This document shows, piece after piece, positions 47,015 to 59,999 of a stretch of 64,000 nucleotides of DNA. Each line of letters begins with the position of its first letter. Positions within the stretch are counted from its first letter, which is position 1. This DNA comes from Alphaproteobacteria bacterium. Lineage in GTDB: Bacteria > Pseudomonadota > Alphaproteobacteria > Rhizobiales > Xanthobacteraceae. The stretch is from contig VBAH01000049.1 of assembly GCA_005884685.1 (NCBI GenBank), positions 62,001 to 126,000 on the forward strand, in the 5' to 3' direction. Position numbers and translations under genes: made by a program. The notes beneath the pieces are model-generated. The model was not told where the DNA came from and searched no databases. It was given only the letters and a program-made list of their open reading frames with translations.

Positions 47015-47154
47015 CTGCCGCATCCCAGTCGTGGCAGGCGCGGTGCGCGCCAAATCAGCCGATTCTGGCTCGAATCCGCTCATTCCCCGGTGAGCGGATC
47101 GCCTTGTAGCCTATTTAGGCGACCGAGATGGCAATTAAAAGAACATGAAATGAA

Positions 47155-48039
47155 TCAGGATTTCAGTACTTCGACGAGGGTCTTCCCGATGCGTGCCGGC
47201 GAGGGCGAGACCGTGATTCCGGCCGCCTCCATGGCGGCGATCTTGCTCTCCGCGTCGCCTTTGCCGCCCGCGATGATCGCGCCGGCGTGGCCCATGCGGC
47301 GGCCGGGCGGGGCGGTGCGGCCGGCGATGAATCCGACCATTGGCTTCTTGCGTCCGCGCTTTGCCTCATCGATCAAAAACTGGGCGGCGTTTTCTTCCGA
47401 TGAGCCGCCGATCTCGCCGATCATGACGATCGCCTCGGTCTGCTTGTCCGCCAGGAACAGCTCCAGCCCCTCGATGAAGTCCATGCCCTTGACGGGATCG
47501 CCGCCGATGCCGAGCGCGGTGGTCTGGCCGAGCCCTTCGCGGGTCGTCTGGAACACCGCCTCGTAGGTGAGTGTGCCGGAGCGCGACACGATCCCCACCT
47601 TGCCGGGCTTGAAGATGTTGCCCGGCATGATGCCGATCTTGCATTGCCCCGCCGTCATCACGCCCGGACAGTTCGGGCCGACGAGGCGCGACTTGGAGCC
47701 GGCGAGCGAGCGCTTCACCTTCACCATGTCGGCGACCGGAATGCCTTCGGTGATGCAGACGATCAGCGCGATCTCCGCGTCGATCGCCTCCGCGATCGCA
47801 TCGGCCGCGCCGGGCGGCGGGACGTAGATCACGCTCGCGTCGCAGCCGGTTTTCTCTTTCGCCTCCTGCACGGTGTCGAACACCGGAAGGCCGAGATGCG
47901 TCTGGCCGCCTTTGCCGGGCGCGGTGCCGCCGACCATCTTGGTGCCGTAGTCGATCGCGGCCTGCGAATGGAACGTGCCGTTCTTGCCGGTGAAGCCCTG
48001 GCAGATGACCTTGGTGCTCTGGTCGATGAGGATGGACAT
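47155..48039 (-). CDS. sucD: Succinyl-CoA synthetase subunit alpha
   Basis: A 294-residue subunit carrying the phosphorylated His in [16 protein letters not shown] and the CoA-binding N-terminal domain ([23 protein letters not shown]). PNCPG and the GEIGGSSEE loop are intact. It is normally adjacent to sucC; here an unrelated 171-residue gene lies between. The start is 13 bases after that gene's stop, with only a weak ribosome-binding sequence, so coupling is likely. Confidence 0.96.
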   Translation of the reverse strand: MSILIDQSTKVICQGFTGKNGTFHSQAAIDYGTKMVGGTAPGKGGQTHLGLPVFDTVQEAKEKTGCDASVIYVPPPGAADAIAEAIDAEIALIVCITEGIPVADMVKVKRSLAGSKSRLVGPNCPGVMTAGQCKIGIMPGNIFKPGKVGIVSRSGTLTYEAVFQTTREGLGQTTALGIGGDPVKGMDFIEGLELFLADKQTEAIVMIGEIGGSSEENAAQFLIDEAKRGRKKPMVGFIAGRTAPPGRRMGHAGAIIAGGKGDAESKIAAMEAAGITVSPSPARIGKTLVEVLKS

Positions 48040-48052
48040 GCTGGGCCCGTCG

Positions 48053-48567
48053 TTACTTCGGTCTAAGAATGAGATAGAGGTGGATGCTTGGCTCCAAGCG
48101 GGGACTGAGATCCTGGAGCTGCAGGTTGAGACCGTCGGACCCAAAGGGCCACCTTGTCACACGGTTACCGTCTGTCGATATATCATCGCTTGTTGGCGGT
48201 CCGAGTTTCATTGCGGCAACCAATTCGGGCCGAAACTCGTGCCCACGCACATCGGTCGCAGCGATGCCACAGATATTCGCTTGGGCCGATTCCTTACGCG
48301 ACTCGGCGATTACAAACTCGTGCTCGCCGGTCTTGAGATGGACAACCCACACTTTTGCACGAGTGGCGACCCCATTTTCGGGGGGCCGCTGCAGGTCCTC
48401 CCGAAGCGCCAATCCCATCGCGGCTGCCTTTGCCTCGCTTTTGGCAAAATCGAGTTGCTCCCCAACGCACAGGGTCTTGAACGAGCTGATGAGCGAAGAA
48501 GCGCGCTCGTCAGCGTGGCTGACGTCGAGGAGACAACAAAGCACCAAGGCAACGCAAATAGGGCGCA

Positions 48568-48568
<1 letters not shown>
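48053..48568 (-). CDS. Exported orphan protein wedged between sucC and sucD
   Basis: 171 residues with a short signal peptide ([16 protein letters not shown]). The mature part has three cysteines or fewer ([10 protein letters not shown] and NICGIA), a [20 protein letters not shown] beta-rich stretch and no recognised enzymatic motif. Its ATG overlaps the sucC TGA (TGATG), so it is translated with the operon. The base composition is visibly lower in GC than sucC and sucD, and codons such as AAT, ACA and CAA are more frequent, which suggests acquisition. I do not recognise the family; secreted location does not match a direct role in succinyl-CoA synthetase. Confidence 0.75.
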
Positions 48569-49734
<1,166 letters not shown>

Positions 49735-49753
49735 TCAAGGCCCCGCCGCTGCC

Positions 49754-49866
49754 GTCATGCCCCGCGAAGGCAGGGCAGCCAGTACCCGCAGATGAAAATT
49801 GCCGGCACGACCGTGTATCAAACTCACTCCAGCGTTTACTGGATCGCCCGCCTTCGCGGGCGATGA
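49754..49866. repeat. Composite repeat (class B) between sucC and mdh
   Basis: The left arm is degraded (GTCATGCCCCGCGAAGGCAG, CCAGTACCCGC); the right arm is GCGTTTACTGGATCGCCCGC followed by CTTCGCGGGCGATGAC. Confidence 0.75.
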
Positions 49867-49876
49867 CACCACACCT

Positions 49877-52219
<2,343 letters not shown>

Positions 52220-52226
52220 CACCCCA

Positions 52227-52296
52227 TCCGCTCATGCCCGCTAAAGCGGGCATCCAGTTCTTGGCTCCCGGTTCCGGCTTTCGCGGGGACGAGCGG
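52227..52296. repeat. Two-hairpin repeat (class A)
   Basis: TCCGCTCATGCCCGCTAAAG to GCGGGCATCCAG on the left, and GGCTTTCGCGGGGACGAGCGG, with one degenerate arm, on the right. It lies between convergent genes. Confidence 0.75.
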
Positions 52297-52305
52297 AAAC
52301 CGGCG

Positions 52306-53484
52306 CTAAGTCTCGACGATGCCCGCGCTCGAGCCGGATGCTGCTTCGACGCGCCGCCCGTGCGGAAGGGCGAGGTATTCGGCCGAGCGCATTTCGATCA
52401 GCCGCGAGGCGGTGCGCTTGAACTCGTTTGCCTCGTAGCCTTCGGCCGCAAGATAGAGTTCCTGCGGCTCGGCCTCAGCTGATGCGACGAGCTTCACGCC
52501 GTTGTCGTAGAGCGTGTCGATCAACGCGATGAAGCGCTTGGCTTCGTTGCGCTGCGGATAATCCATCACCGGTATACCCTCGATGATGAGCGTGTGGAAT
52601 TCGTGCGCAATGCGCAGATAGTCGCTTGCGCCGAGCGGCTGGCCGCAGAGCTGGCGGAAGGAAAAGCGGGCCACGCCCCTCTCGGCTTCCGGCACGCGGA
52701 TCATGCGCCCTTTGGCGGCGATCTCGCATGGCTCGCCCGAGAGCAGGCCAGTGAGGCGTTGCCAGGCATTGTCGAGCGCGACCTCGGCGTCTTCATCGGC
52801 CGGCACGTACCAGACCGGCTGGCTGCTCAGCTTCTCGAGCCGGAAGTCCTTCGGCGCTTCGAGCCGCACCACATCCATATGCTGATGCAGCAGCGCGATG
52901 AACGGTGTGAACAGCGCGCGATTGAGTCCGTCCTTATACAGCTCGTCCGGCTCGACATTCGACGTTGCGACGACCACGACTCCGGCCTCGAACAGCCGCG
53001 TGAACAGTCGCCCGAGGATCATCGCATCGGCGATGTCGGTGACGTGAAACTCATCGAAACACAGCAGCCAGGCTTCCTCGGCGAGGGCCGCTGCGGTGTG
53101 CGCGATCGGATCCCCGTCGCCGATCTCACCCGACTTGATGTGCTGGCGGTAGATGTGCACGCGCTCATGCACGTCGGCCATGAATTCGTGAAAGTGCACG
53201 CGGCGCTTGCGCTTCACCTCGCTCGCGGCGAAGAACAGATCCATCAGCATGGTCTTGCCGCGCCCGACGTCGCCGTAGACATAAAGGCCCTTGATCGGAC
53301 CTTCCTGCTTTGCATTTTTTCCAAACAGCCATCCGAGATGCGAGGATTTGCGCGAAAGCCGGTGTTGCGCGAGGCGCTGCTCCAGCCGCGTCAATCGCGC
53401 GGCGACGGCTTCCTGCGCGGGATCGCGCTCGATCTCGCCTTCGCTGACAAGTGCGGCGTAGCGTTCGGTGGCGGTTGAAGGCAT
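52306..53484 (-). CDS. zapE: AFG1-family ATPase, cell division protein ZapE
   Basis: 392 residues from the ATG of MPSTATERYAAL. AAA-type ATPase: Walker A GDVGRGKTMLMDLF, Walker B LLCFDEFHVTD, sensor-like VVVATSNVEPDELYKDGLNR, and the C-terminal LIDTLYDNGVKLV. Related to mitochondrial AFG1/LACE1, and to ZapE, which acts on FtsZ. The position next to mdh-suc and sdh is a recurring arrangement in alphaproteobacteria. Longer in-frame starts upstream are rejected because they have no family match. Confidence 0.9.
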   Translation of the reverse strand: MPSTATERYAALVSEGEIERDPAQEAVAARLTRLEQRLAQHRLSRKSSHLGWLFGKNAKQEGPIKGLYVYGDVGRGKTMLMDLFFAASEVKRKRRVHFHEFMADVHERVHIYRQHIKSGEIGDGDPIAHTAAALAEEAWLLCFDEFHVTDIADAMILGRLFTRLFEAGVVVVATSNVEPDELYKDGLNRALFTPFIALLHQHMDVVRLEAPKDFRLEKLSSQPVWYVPADEDAEVALDNAWQRLTGLLSGEPCEIAAKGRMIRVPEAERGVARFSFRQLCGQPLGASDYLRIAHEFHTLIIEGIPVMDYPQRNEAKRFIALIDTLYDNGVKLVASAEAEPQELYLAAEGYEANEFKRTASRLIEMRSAEYLALPHGRRVEAASGSSAGIVET

Positions 53485-53990
53485 TCGGAGTGAATGAGCC
53501 CGGAAACGTGTTCCGGCGATCGAGTACGGATGGCATGTCAGGTATGCCGCCGCGCGGCCGCGATGTAAATCCGCTTTGCAGGACATCGATTCCATCGGCA
53601 CGCAGCGGTCGCGCGGCGCCGCCGTTCAAGTTTTTGTGTTTCGCGCTTCGATTCTCGTGAGCGCGGCGTGCCGGCACCCGTCAGTGCCCCTTGGATTGTC
53701 CAGCCACCGAGCCATTTTCCGGAAATGTTCTCGCGCGCGCGACACACACGATACGGCCGCGATACGCCACCGAAATCCACGGCACCGTGCGGAAAGACTT
53801 TACACATGCCGATCACGAGCGCTTCACGGATTTCGTGATCTCAGGCGACGCCTCGTGATTTCCTATTGATCGAGCGACCGCGTATCTCCGCCGCATCAGT
53901 CGGGCGACGAAGTCTCCGACGATGGAGTCGAAGGAAAAAGAAAAAATTCGGCTTCAAACCAACCAGACTCTAGAACGAGGAGATACGACA
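53485..53990. other. Gene-free region upstream of a small exported protein
   Basis: No gene is supported. The first ~320 bases show nothing I recognise. The last 180 bases hold the CGTGAT motifs, the probable promoter and a purine-rich leader that resembles the leader of the paralogue 660 bases downstream. Confidence 0.5.
53812..53859 (+). promoter_or_regulatory. Three CGTGAT/ATCACG motifs upstream of the first paralogue
   Basis: ATCACG at 53812, CGTGAT at 53834 and CGTGAT at 53854, the last within CCTCGTGATT. The same CCTCGTGATT occurs at a similar distance before the paralogous gene. Possible binding sites of a shared regulator. Confidence 0.45.
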
Positions 53991-54212
53991 ATGAAGAAGA
54001 TCCTGATCGCCACCGCTCTTGTGCTGGGCACCGCCTCCGCGGTGTTTGCCGAAGACTCGAGCTCGTCCTTCCCGCAGAACATCTATGGGCCGTCCGCGAC
54101 CCAGCAGAAGGTTCTCCATGGCCGTGACGTCGCGCTGACGGGCCGTCCGGCCGTGATGGTCCACTCCCAGGCCGATCGCGCGAGCAACCCCTACGCCGGC
54201 GGCGGTTTCTAA
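53991..54212 (+). CDS. Small exported protein with C-terminal ADRASxPYAGGGF signature, copy 1
   Basis: 73 residues: a signal peptide (ILIATALVLGTASAVFAE) and a mature chain of about 53 residues ending QADRASNPYAGGGF. The ATG follows GAGGAG. The C-terminal signature and the surrounding promoter and leader are shared with the gene 440 bases downstream; the middle is only loosely similar. No function is known to me. A C-terminal aromatic end might matter for envelope targeting (inference). Confidence 0.75.
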   Translation: MKKILIATALVLGTASAVFAEDSSSSFPQNIYGPSATQQKVLHGRDVALTGRPAVMVHSQADRASNPYAGGGF

Positions 54213-54231
54213 GCTTCAGACGCCCCCCCAG

Positions 54232-54298
54232 AACCGGCGTTTCCCCCCGCGCCGGTTCGCCCCCCAGGACAGCCGGCTTCCCCCAGCCGGCTGTTCTC
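54232..54298 (+). terminator. Tandem hairpins after small protein copy 1
   Basis: AACCGGCG/CGCCGGTT (54232-54257), then ACAGCCGGCT/AGCCGGCTGT (54269-54294) followed by TCTCTCGTTT. The second is the better terminator. The rest of the gap, to 54651, has the regulatory sites of copy 2 and otherwise nothing recognised. Confidence 0.75.
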
Positions 54299-54482
54299 TC
54301 GTTTCATCGGGGCCTTTCTCAAGTCCCGATGCATTGCCTCGGCTTACGCAACGATAGACGGCACGCATGCGCGGTGCTGTTCTGCGCGCGGCGCAGAGCG
54401 GTTGCGAGATTGTCACTTCTGCGTCGTTTTCTTGGCGCGGCGCTTTTTTCATTCGCGCGCTTGCGCGATGGCGCTCACACCG

Positions 54483-54530
54483 ATCACGGCGCGATCACGA
54501 AATAGCTAAGCGTTCGCCGCGCCTCGTGAT
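54483..54530 (+). promoter_or_regulatory. Three CGTGAT/ATCACG motifs upstream of the second paralogue
   Basis: ATCACG at 54483 and 54494, CGTGAT at 54525 within GCCTCGTGATT. The arrangement mirrors that before copy 1 (last site 122 bases from the ATG here, 132 there). Confidence 0.45.
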
Positions 54531-54558
54531 TGGACGTGGCGCAAGGCCTCCATAGCTT
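54530..54558 (+). promoter_or_regulatory. Possible promoter of small protein copy 2
   Basis: TTGGAC and TAGCTT with a 17-base spacer, starting directly at the last CGTGAT motif, so a regulator bound there would meet RNA polymerase. Confidence 0.4.
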
Positions 54559-54651
54559 CCGTGCATCGCCGGGGCGCAAGACCTCGACGAAGGAGTCGCG
54601 AAAAACACGACTTCAACAACAGCAGACTCACAACTTCGAGGAGTTACCATC

Positions 54652-54945
54652 ATGTTGACCAGGACCAAGATCGCCCTCGCCACGGCGCTGTTTGCCGTCA
54701 CCAGCACCGTTGCGCTGGCGCAGGGCTTCGACCCGAACCTCGCGAATCGCTATCCGGCGAACGCCAATCCGGTCGCGCAGGCTGTGGGCCCTCATGCCTC
54801 CCTGCATTCCGCGCCGGTGCGCCTGCAGCAGAGCCGGAATGTCGGCCTGACGAGTGAGCCGTCCGGCGTCTTCACCGGTCAAAGCGAGTTCAATATCGAT
54901 CGCGCCGACCGTGCGTCATCGCCCTACGCGGGCGGCGGCTTCTGA
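54652..54945 (+). CDS. Small exported protein with C-terminal ADRASxPYAGGGF signature, copy 2
   Basis: 97 residues: a signal peptide (IALATALFAVTSTVALAQ) and a mature chain ending DRADRASSPYAGGGF. GAGGAG precedes the ATG as in copy 1. The middle (FDPNLANRYPANANP and a Ser/Val/Pro-rich region) is longer than in copy 1. The shared C-terminus, leader and tandem hairpins indicate an old duplication of a whole transcription unit. Function unknown. Confidence 0.75.
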   Translation: MLTRTKIALATALFAVTSTVALAQGFDPNLANRYPANANPVAQAVGPHASLHSAPVRLQQSRNVGLTSEPSGVFTGQSEFNIDRADRASSPYAGGGF

Positions 54946-54962
54946 TCCAGCCGGACCCCCCG

Positions 54963-55028
54963 CCCGGCGTCGTCCCTCACGCCGGGTTACCCTGGAGCAG
55001 CCGGCCGTGTGCCGGCTGCTCCGTTTTC
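54963..55028 (+). terminator. Tandem hairpins after small protein copy 2
   Basis: CCCGGCGT/ACGCCGGG (54963-54986), then GGAGCAGCCGGC/GCCGGCTGCTCC (54994-55022) followed by GTTTT. The same two-hairpin layout follows copy 1. The remaining bases to 55250 hold nothing I recognise beyond the leader of the next gene. Confidence 0.85.
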
Positions 55029-55250
55029 AGGGGGATGAATCGCGCGCCAATTGCGCTGATTTAGAGCAGGAATGGTGCGCCGCAGCATGGGTGCCATGCG
55101 CGTTTATGCCGTTGATTTACTTACCGTTGTATCTGGCGTGGCGTGCGCCTTGTCAAAGTGCCGTTGCATTGCAACATTACCCGGCCGGGCACGTTGGAGT
55201 TACACAGATCCGTGGGGCGCTTTGCCAGCAACAACAAGAACGGAAACCCG

Positions 55251-55823
55251 ATGCACGAGGCCTCGATCGACGGCGTGATCCGCAAGATCTGGATCGACCG
55301 CGCTGGCCCCTATCGCGACCACCTGCTGCGGCTCGACAAGGAAAGCCGGCGCAACCGCTTCGGCGGTGCGGTGTCGAGCGAGTTCATCGAAAATTATGCT
55401 GAGCTTTCGCGCGGGCTCGATTGCGTGATGCATGGCTATTTCGTCGACGGAACGCTGCGCGGCGTCGCAGAGCTGCGTCCGCTCGGCCACGAGTTTGCGC
55501 AGGAAGCCGAAGCCGCGTTCTCGATCGAGCAGCCGTGGCAGAGTCACGGCGTCGGCAGCGCGCTGCTCGAGCGCACGCTGCTGGCCGCACGCAACCGCGG
55601 CATCAAGCTGCTGCACATGGCGTGCCTCGCCAACAATCAGCGCATGGTCGATCTGGCGAAGAAATTCGACGCCGAACTGACCTTCGATTTCGGCAGCGTG
55701 GTCGGCGAGGTCGAGGCGGCGCATCCGACGCCCATGTCGCTATGGCGCGAGCTTGTGGCGGACAGCCACGGCTTTGCCACCGCGATGCTTGACGTGCAGA
55801 GCAGGATGCTCAAGCCGGCGTAA
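55251..55823 (+). CDS. GNAT-family N-acetyltransferase
   Basis: 190 residues from the ATG of MHEASIDGVIRKIW; a longer start upstream lacks support. The acetyl-CoA-binding motif A is QSHGVGSALLERTLLAARNRG (pyrophosphate loop Q/RxxGxG/A), preceded by a beta-strand AFSIEQPW, with a VDGTLRGVAELRP strand before. The substrate is not predictable; an N-terminal EASIDGVIRKIWIDR and a C-terminal VDLAKKFDAELTFDFG are seen. It lies on the plus strand between small exported genes and sdhB. Confidence 0.75.
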   Translation: MHEASIDGVIRKIWIDRAGPYRDHLLRLDKESRRNRFGGAVSSEFIENYAELSRGLDCVMHGYFVDGTLRGVAELRPLGHEFAQEAEAAFSIEQPWQSHGVGSALLERTLLAARNRGIKLLHMACLANNQRMVDLAKKFDAELTFDFGSVVGEVEAAHPTPMSLWRELVADSHGFATAMLDVQSRMLKPA

Positions 55824-55833
55824 GCAGGAGGGC

Positions 55834-55905
55834 TCCGCTCATTCCCGCGCAAGCGGGAATCCAGTCTTCTTGGCTCTGGGTCCCCGCTTTCGCGGGGACG
55901 AGCGG
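55834..55905. repeat. Two-hairpin repeat (class A)
   Basis: TCCGCTCATTCCCGCGCAAG and GCGGGAATCCAG on the left, GTCCCCGCTTTCGCGGGGAC plus GAGCGG on the right. It lies between convergent GNAT and sdhB genes. Confidence 0.85.
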
Positions 55906-55918
55906 ACCGGGAAGGCCG

Positions 55919-56701
55919 CTACACCTGCCGCTCGACCATGTCCGCCTTGATCTCGGCGATCGCCTTCGCGGGATTGAGGCTCTTCGGACACGCCTTGGTG
56001 CAGTTCATGATGGTGTGGCAGCGGTAGAGCTTGAACGGGTCTTCCAGCGAGTCGAGCCGCTGGCCGGTCGCTTCGTCGCGCGAGTCGTTGAGCCAGCGCC
56101 GCGCCTGCAGCAGCGCGGCGGGGCCGAGGTAGCGCTCCGGATTCCACCAATAGCTCGGGCATGAGGTCGAGCAGCAGGCGCACAGGATGCACTCATAAAG
56201 GCCGTCGAGCTTGTCGCGCTCTTCCTTCGACTGCCGCCATTCCTTTTCGGGGGTCGCCGTGACGGTCTGCAGCCAGGGCTGCACCGAAGCGTGCTGGGCG
56301 TAGAAGTTGGTGAGATCGGGCACCAGGTCCTTCACCACCGGCTGGTGCGGAAGCGGGTAGATCTTGATCGGCCCGCTTTTCACCTCGTCCATGCCGCGCG
56401 TGCACGCGAGCGTGTTGGTGCCGTCGATGTTCATCGCGCAGGAGCCGCACACGCCCTCGCGGCAGGAGCGGCGGAAGGTCAGCGTCGGGTCGATCTTGTT
56501 CTTGATGTAGATCAGCGCATCGAGAATCATCGGCCCGCAGTCGTGCGTGTCGACATAATAGGTGTCGATGCGCGGGTTCTCGCCATCCTCCGGATTCCAG
56601 CGGTAGATGCGATATTCGCGCAGCTCCTGCGCGCCGGCCGGCTGCGGCCAGGTCTTGCCCTCGCGGACCTTGGAGTTTTTCGGCAGCGTGAATTCGACCA
56701 T
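55919..56701 (-). CDS. sdhB: Succinate dehydrogenase iron-sulfur subunit
   Basis: A 260-residue electron-transfer subunit. The 2Fe-2S cysteines are in [15 protein letters not shown]; the 4Fe-4S and 3Fe-4S cysteines are in [16 protein letters not shown] and [17 protein letters not shown]. The N-terminal [19 protein letters not shown] is typical. It is the last gene of the sdh operon and lies 50 bases after the orphan membrane gene. Confidence 0.96.
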   Translation of the reverse strand: MVEFTLPKNSKVREGKTWPQPAGAQELREYRIYRWNPEDGENPRIDTYYVDTHDCGPMILDALIYIKNKIDPTLTFRRSCREGVCGSCAMNIDGTNTLACTRGMDEVKSGPIKIYPLPHQPVVKDLVPDLTNFYAQHASVQPWLQTVTATPEKEWRQSKEERDKLDGLYECILCACCSTSCPSYWWNPERYLGPAALLQARRWLNDSRDEATGQRLDSLEDPFKLYRCHTIMNCTKACPKSLNPAKAIAEIKADMVERQV

Positions 56702-56751
56702 GATCTGTCTTCGTGCTGGTTGTTGGGTTGTTTTGCGCGCAGTCGTTCCAT

Positions 56752-57171
56752 TCAGATGAGGACGGCCACCAGGAGAACGCCGCCGCCGAGAGCGAAATAG
56801 GCAACGGAGCAGATGATTGTGGCGTCCACCAGCAAGTGCACATGCGGCGGCGGCGTCAGGTTCAGCTGCTTTCCGAGCCGGACGACCTCGACATGCATCT
56901 CCCTTGCGCTGGCGATATGACGCCAGGCCATCGCGGCGATGGCGAACGACAGACAGACGGGGACCATGAAAAAACCCAGGCGTGAGGCAGGCGGGATGCC
57001 GGCCTTGTTGCCCACCGCATACGCCATGATGCCGCCCACCACGGCGGCCGCAAACACACTCACCTTGAGAATGAGCTCGAGGTAGTACTTGAACAGGTCA
57101 ACATAGAGCGCGAGCTTCGCGCGATCGTCCATCGGCAGCGCAGCTGGAGCCTCTGTTGCCGCGGCGGACAT
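56752..57171 (-). CDS. Orphan membrane protein wedged between sdhA and sdhB
   Basis: 139 residues with about four hydrophobic segments (about 33-52, 66-82 and 110-138, plus a weaker one), a cytoplasmic Ala/Asp-rich N-terminus and an [15 protein letters not shown] loop. It is not SdhC or SdhD, which are present upstream. The ATG overlaps the sdhA TGA (TGATG), so it is part of the operon. Family not recognised. Possible roles: an assembly factor or auxiliary subunit of complex II (inference), or an unrelated hitch-hiker. Confidence 0.75.
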   Translation of the reverse strand: MSAAATEAPAALPMDDRAKLALYVDLFKYYLELILKVSVFAAAVVGGIMAYAVGNKAGIPPASRLGFFMVPVCLSFAIAAMAWRHIASAREMHVEVVRLGKQLNLTPPPHVHLLVDATIICSVAYFALGGGVLLVAVLI

Positions 57172-59006
57172 CAGTACACCCGCGCCTTCGGCTCGATGTA
57201 GGCGATCTCGTTGGTCATCGTGTAGGTGTGCACCGGGCGGTAATCGATCGTGACCTTGCCGCTCGCGTCGTCGAACCAGGCGAGCGTGTGCTTCATCCAG
57301 TTCGCGTCGTCGCGATTGGGATAGTCCTCGCGCGCGTGCGCGCCGCGGCTTTCGGTGCGGTTGCGCGCGCTATCCATGGTGACCACCGCCTGCGCGATCA
57401 GGTTGTCGAACTCGAGCGTCTCGATCAGGTCGGTGTTCCAGATCAGCGAGCGGTCGGTGACGCGCACGTCCGGCACGCCGGAGAACACGTCGTGGATCAG
57501 CTTGTGGCCTTCGTCCAAAACGTCGCCGGTGCGGAATACCGCGCAGTTGGTCTGCATCACCTTTTGCATGGTCAGCCGCAGTTCGGCGGTCGGCGCGCTC
57601 CCCGCGGCGTTGCGGAATCGGTCGAGGCGGGCGAGCGGCCGCTCGGCTGAATCGGCTGGCAGCTCGGGCTGATTGTCGCCGGGCACGAGCTTCTCGGCGC
57701 AACGCAGCGCGGCGGCGCGGCCGAACACGACCAGATCGATCAACGAATTCGAGCCGAGGCGGTTGGCGCCGTGCACCGACACGCAGGCCGCTTCGCCGAG
57801 CGCCATCAGGCCGGGCACGATCGCATCCGGATCGCCGTTCTTCTTGGTCAGCACCTCGCCGTGATGGTTGGTCGGGATGCCGCCCATGTTGTAGTGCACG
57901 GTCGGCAGCACCGGGATCGGCTCGCGCGTGACATCGACGCCGGCGAAGATGCGCGCGGTCTCCGAGATGCCGGGCAGCCGCTCGTGCAGCACCTGCGGGT
58001 CGAGATGATCGAGGTGCAGGTAGATGTGATCCTTCGCCTTGCCGACGCCGCGGCCCTCGCGGATCTCGATGGTCATCGCGCGCGACACGACATCGCGCGA
58101 AGCGAGGTCCTTCGCGGAGGGCGCGTAGCGCTCCATGAAGCGCTCGCCTTCCGCATTGGTGAGATAGCCCCCTTCGCCGCGCGAGCCTTCGGTGATCAGG
58201 CAGCCGGCCGGATAGATGCCGGTCGGATGGAATTGCACGAACTCCATGTCTTCGAGCGGCAGCCCCGCGCGCAACACCATCGCGTTGCCGTCGCCGGTGC
58301 AGATGTGCGCCGAGGTGCAGGAAAAATAGGCGCGGCCATAGCCGCCGGTCGCCAGAATGGTGATCTGCGCGCGGAAGCGGTGGATCGTGCCGTCATCCAT
58401 GTTGAGCGCAACGACCCCGCGGCAGCGGCCCTCGTCGTCCATGATCAGGTCGATCGCGAAATACTCGATGAAGAACTCGGACGAATGGCGCAGCGCCTGC
58501 CCGTACATCGTGTGCAGCATGGCGTGGCCGGTGCGATCGGCGGCCGCGCAGGTGCGTTGCGCGGTACCCTTGCCGTAATGCGTGGTCATGCCGCCGAACG
58601 GGCGCTGATAGATCTTGCCGTCCTCCTCGCGGCGCGAGAACGGCAGGCCCCAGTGCTCCAGCTCGTACACGGCAGCCGACGCATTGCGGCACATGTATTC
58701 GATGGTGTCCTGGTCGCCCAGCCAGTCGGAGCCCTTCACCGTGTCGTACATGTGCCAGCGCCAGTCGTCCTCGCCCATGTTGCCGAGCGCGGCCGCGATC
58801 CCGCCCTGCGCCGCAACGGTATGCGAGCGGGTCGGAAACACCTTGGTGATGCAGGCGGTGCGCAGGCCCGCTTCGGCGCAGCCGACCACGGCGCGCAGGC
58901 CCGCGCCGCCCGCGCCGACGACCACGACGTCATAGGTGTGGTCCTCGATCGGATAGGCGCGGCCGTTCACCGCCGGCGCGCCGTTGCCTTTGCCGTTATC
59001 CGCCAT
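57171..59006 (-). CDS. sdhA: Succinate dehydrogenase flavoprotein subunit
   Basis: A 611-residue FAD enzyme that oxidises succinate to fumarate. The N-terminal loop [12 protein letters not shown], the covalent-FAD histidine in [10 protein letters not shown], the active-site RGEGGYL block and the C-terminal QTNCAVFR and [16 protein letters not shown] are intact. Normal length. It follows sdhD by three bases. Confidence 0.97.
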   Translation of the reverse strand: MADNGKGNGAPAVNGRAYPIEDHTYDVVVVGAGGAGLRAVVGCAEAGLRTACITKVFPTRSHTVAAQGGIAAALGNMGEDDWRWHMYDTVKGSDWLGDQDTIEYMCRNASAAVYELEHWGLPFSRREEDGKIYQRPFGGMTTHYGKGTAQRTCAAADRTGHAMLHTMYGQALRHSSEFFIEYFAIDLIMDDEGRCRGVVALNMDDGTIHRFRAQITILATGGYGRAYFSCTSAHICTGDGNAMVLRAGLPLEDMEFVQFHPTGIYPAGCLITEGSRGEGGYLTNAEGERFMERYAPSAKDLASRDVVSRAMTIEIREGRGVGKAKDHIYLHLDHLDPQVLHERLPGISETARIFAGVDVTREPIPVLPTVHYNMGGIPTNHHGEVLTKKNGDPDAIVPGLMALGEAACVSVHGANRLGSNSLIDLVVFGRAAALRCAEKLVPGDNQPELPADSAERPLARLDRFRNAAGSAPTAELRLTMQKVMQTNCAVFRTGDVLDEGHKLIHDVFSGVPDVRVTDRSLIWNTDLIETLEFDNLIAQAVVTMDSARNRTESRGAHAREDYPNRDDANWMKHTLAWFDDASGKVTIDYRPVHTYTMTNEIAYIEPKARVY

Positions 59007-59009
59007 GTC

Positions 59010-59405
59010 CTAGACTCCATTACTCAGCTTGAGGACGGCGTAAATCGAGGCGAGCCCAACGACGCTGCAGAAGAACATGTTGCCGAACAGCGCGAGATAC
59101 TTCGCGACCGGCCCATGCACGTAGTCGACGATGATCTCCTGCATGCCGATCCACATGTGATAGGCGATGCTCGCGACGAACAGGATCACCACGATCGCGA
59201 CCAGCGGCGACCCGAGCACCTGCCCGGTGGTGGCGTGACTGCGGCCGAGCAGCGCGATGACGATGGCAATGAACGCGATGGTAAGCGGCACGCCGGCGAC
59301 CGACGTAATACGCTGGTGCCAGAACGTCTGTGTGCCTGTGTGCGCCGAGCCGTAATAGCGCGCAGCCGCCGGCGGGTTATGGACGGTTTTCGTTTCGTGT
59401 GCCAT
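59010..59405 (-). CDS. sdhD: Succinate dehydrogenase membrane anchor subunit
   Basis: 131 residues from the ATG of MAHETKTV, with three membrane helices. The quinone/haem region is in AYHMWIGMQEIIVDYVHGP. It anchors SdhAB and passes electrons to ubiquinone. The start overlaps the sdhC stop (TGATG). An upstream in-frame start is rejected because it lies inside sdhC. Confidence 0.92.
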   Translation of the reverse strand: MAHETKTVHNPPAAARYYGSAHTGTQTFWHQRITSVAGVPLTIAFIAIVIALLGRSHATTGQVLGSPLVAIVVILFVASIAYHMWIGMQEIIVDYVHGPVAKYLALFGNMFFCSVVGLASIYAVLKLSNGV

Positions 59406-59809
59406 CAGCGCATCACCAGATAGCCGATGGTCCACACGATAAGCGTGAGCACGATCGACCCCCCGATGGTGGCGCGCGCGAGCCAGTCGATCTCACCGTC
59501 GCCGAGGCCGCGGCCGGTGTCCCAGAACAGGTGCCGAATGCCACCGAGCGTGTGATGGACGAGCGCCCAGGTATAGCCGAGCAGGACGAGGCGCCCGATG
59601 AAGGTGCCGTAGAACCATTGCACGTTGGCGTAGGCGCTCGGGCCCGATGCGGCGGCGAGTAGCCACCAGGCAATGAGCGCAAACCCGAAATAGAGGACGA
59701 AGCCGGTGACGCGGTGAAAGCCCGACATCAGGAAAGGCAGCGTCCACTTGTAAATCTGGATATGCGGAGAGAGAGGTCGCTCCCGGCGGGACAGGTTCGC
59801 CTCGGCCAT
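59405..59809 (-). CDS. sdhC: Succinate dehydrogenase cytochrome b556 subunit
   Basis: 134 residues. Signatures: RPLSPHIQIYKW at the N-terminus, the SGFHRVTGF quinone-site segment, and the haem-ligand region WALVHHTLGGIRHLFWD. Three membrane helices. The ATG follows GGAG at seven bases; a GTG two codons earlier is less likely. First gene of sdhC-sdhD-sdhA-orphan-sdhB; its promoter shares a 190-base gap with the LysR gene. Confidence 0.94.
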   Translation of the reverse strand: MAEANLSRRERPLSPHIQIYKWTLPFLMSGFHRVTGFVLYFGFALIAWWLLAAASGPSAYANVQWFYGTFIGRLVLLGYTWALVHHTLGGIRHLFWDTGRGLGDGEIDWLARATIGGSIVLTLIVWTIGYLVMR

Positions 59810-59999
59810 GTTCACGCTCCGACTTTATCCGCGCGGCTTGGACTCGTTGGTAGCCGATGCGTCATGCTGCCGCAACGCAGAAGGGCGGAAATCACCGCAA
59901 AACACCGCGGCCTCGACACTTCGCTGTTCACGAAGTATGGTCTTTTCGATTTGGCCCAACAATGACTATTTGGCGTAGTCAGCCTTCGTGAATGGCGAA

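Noticed and set aside
54213-54651. Possible extra small genes in the gap between the two PYAGGGF proteins
   Set aside because: Only Arg- or Ser-rich frames without ribosome-binding sites are present; the gap is explained by terminators, motifs and a promoter.
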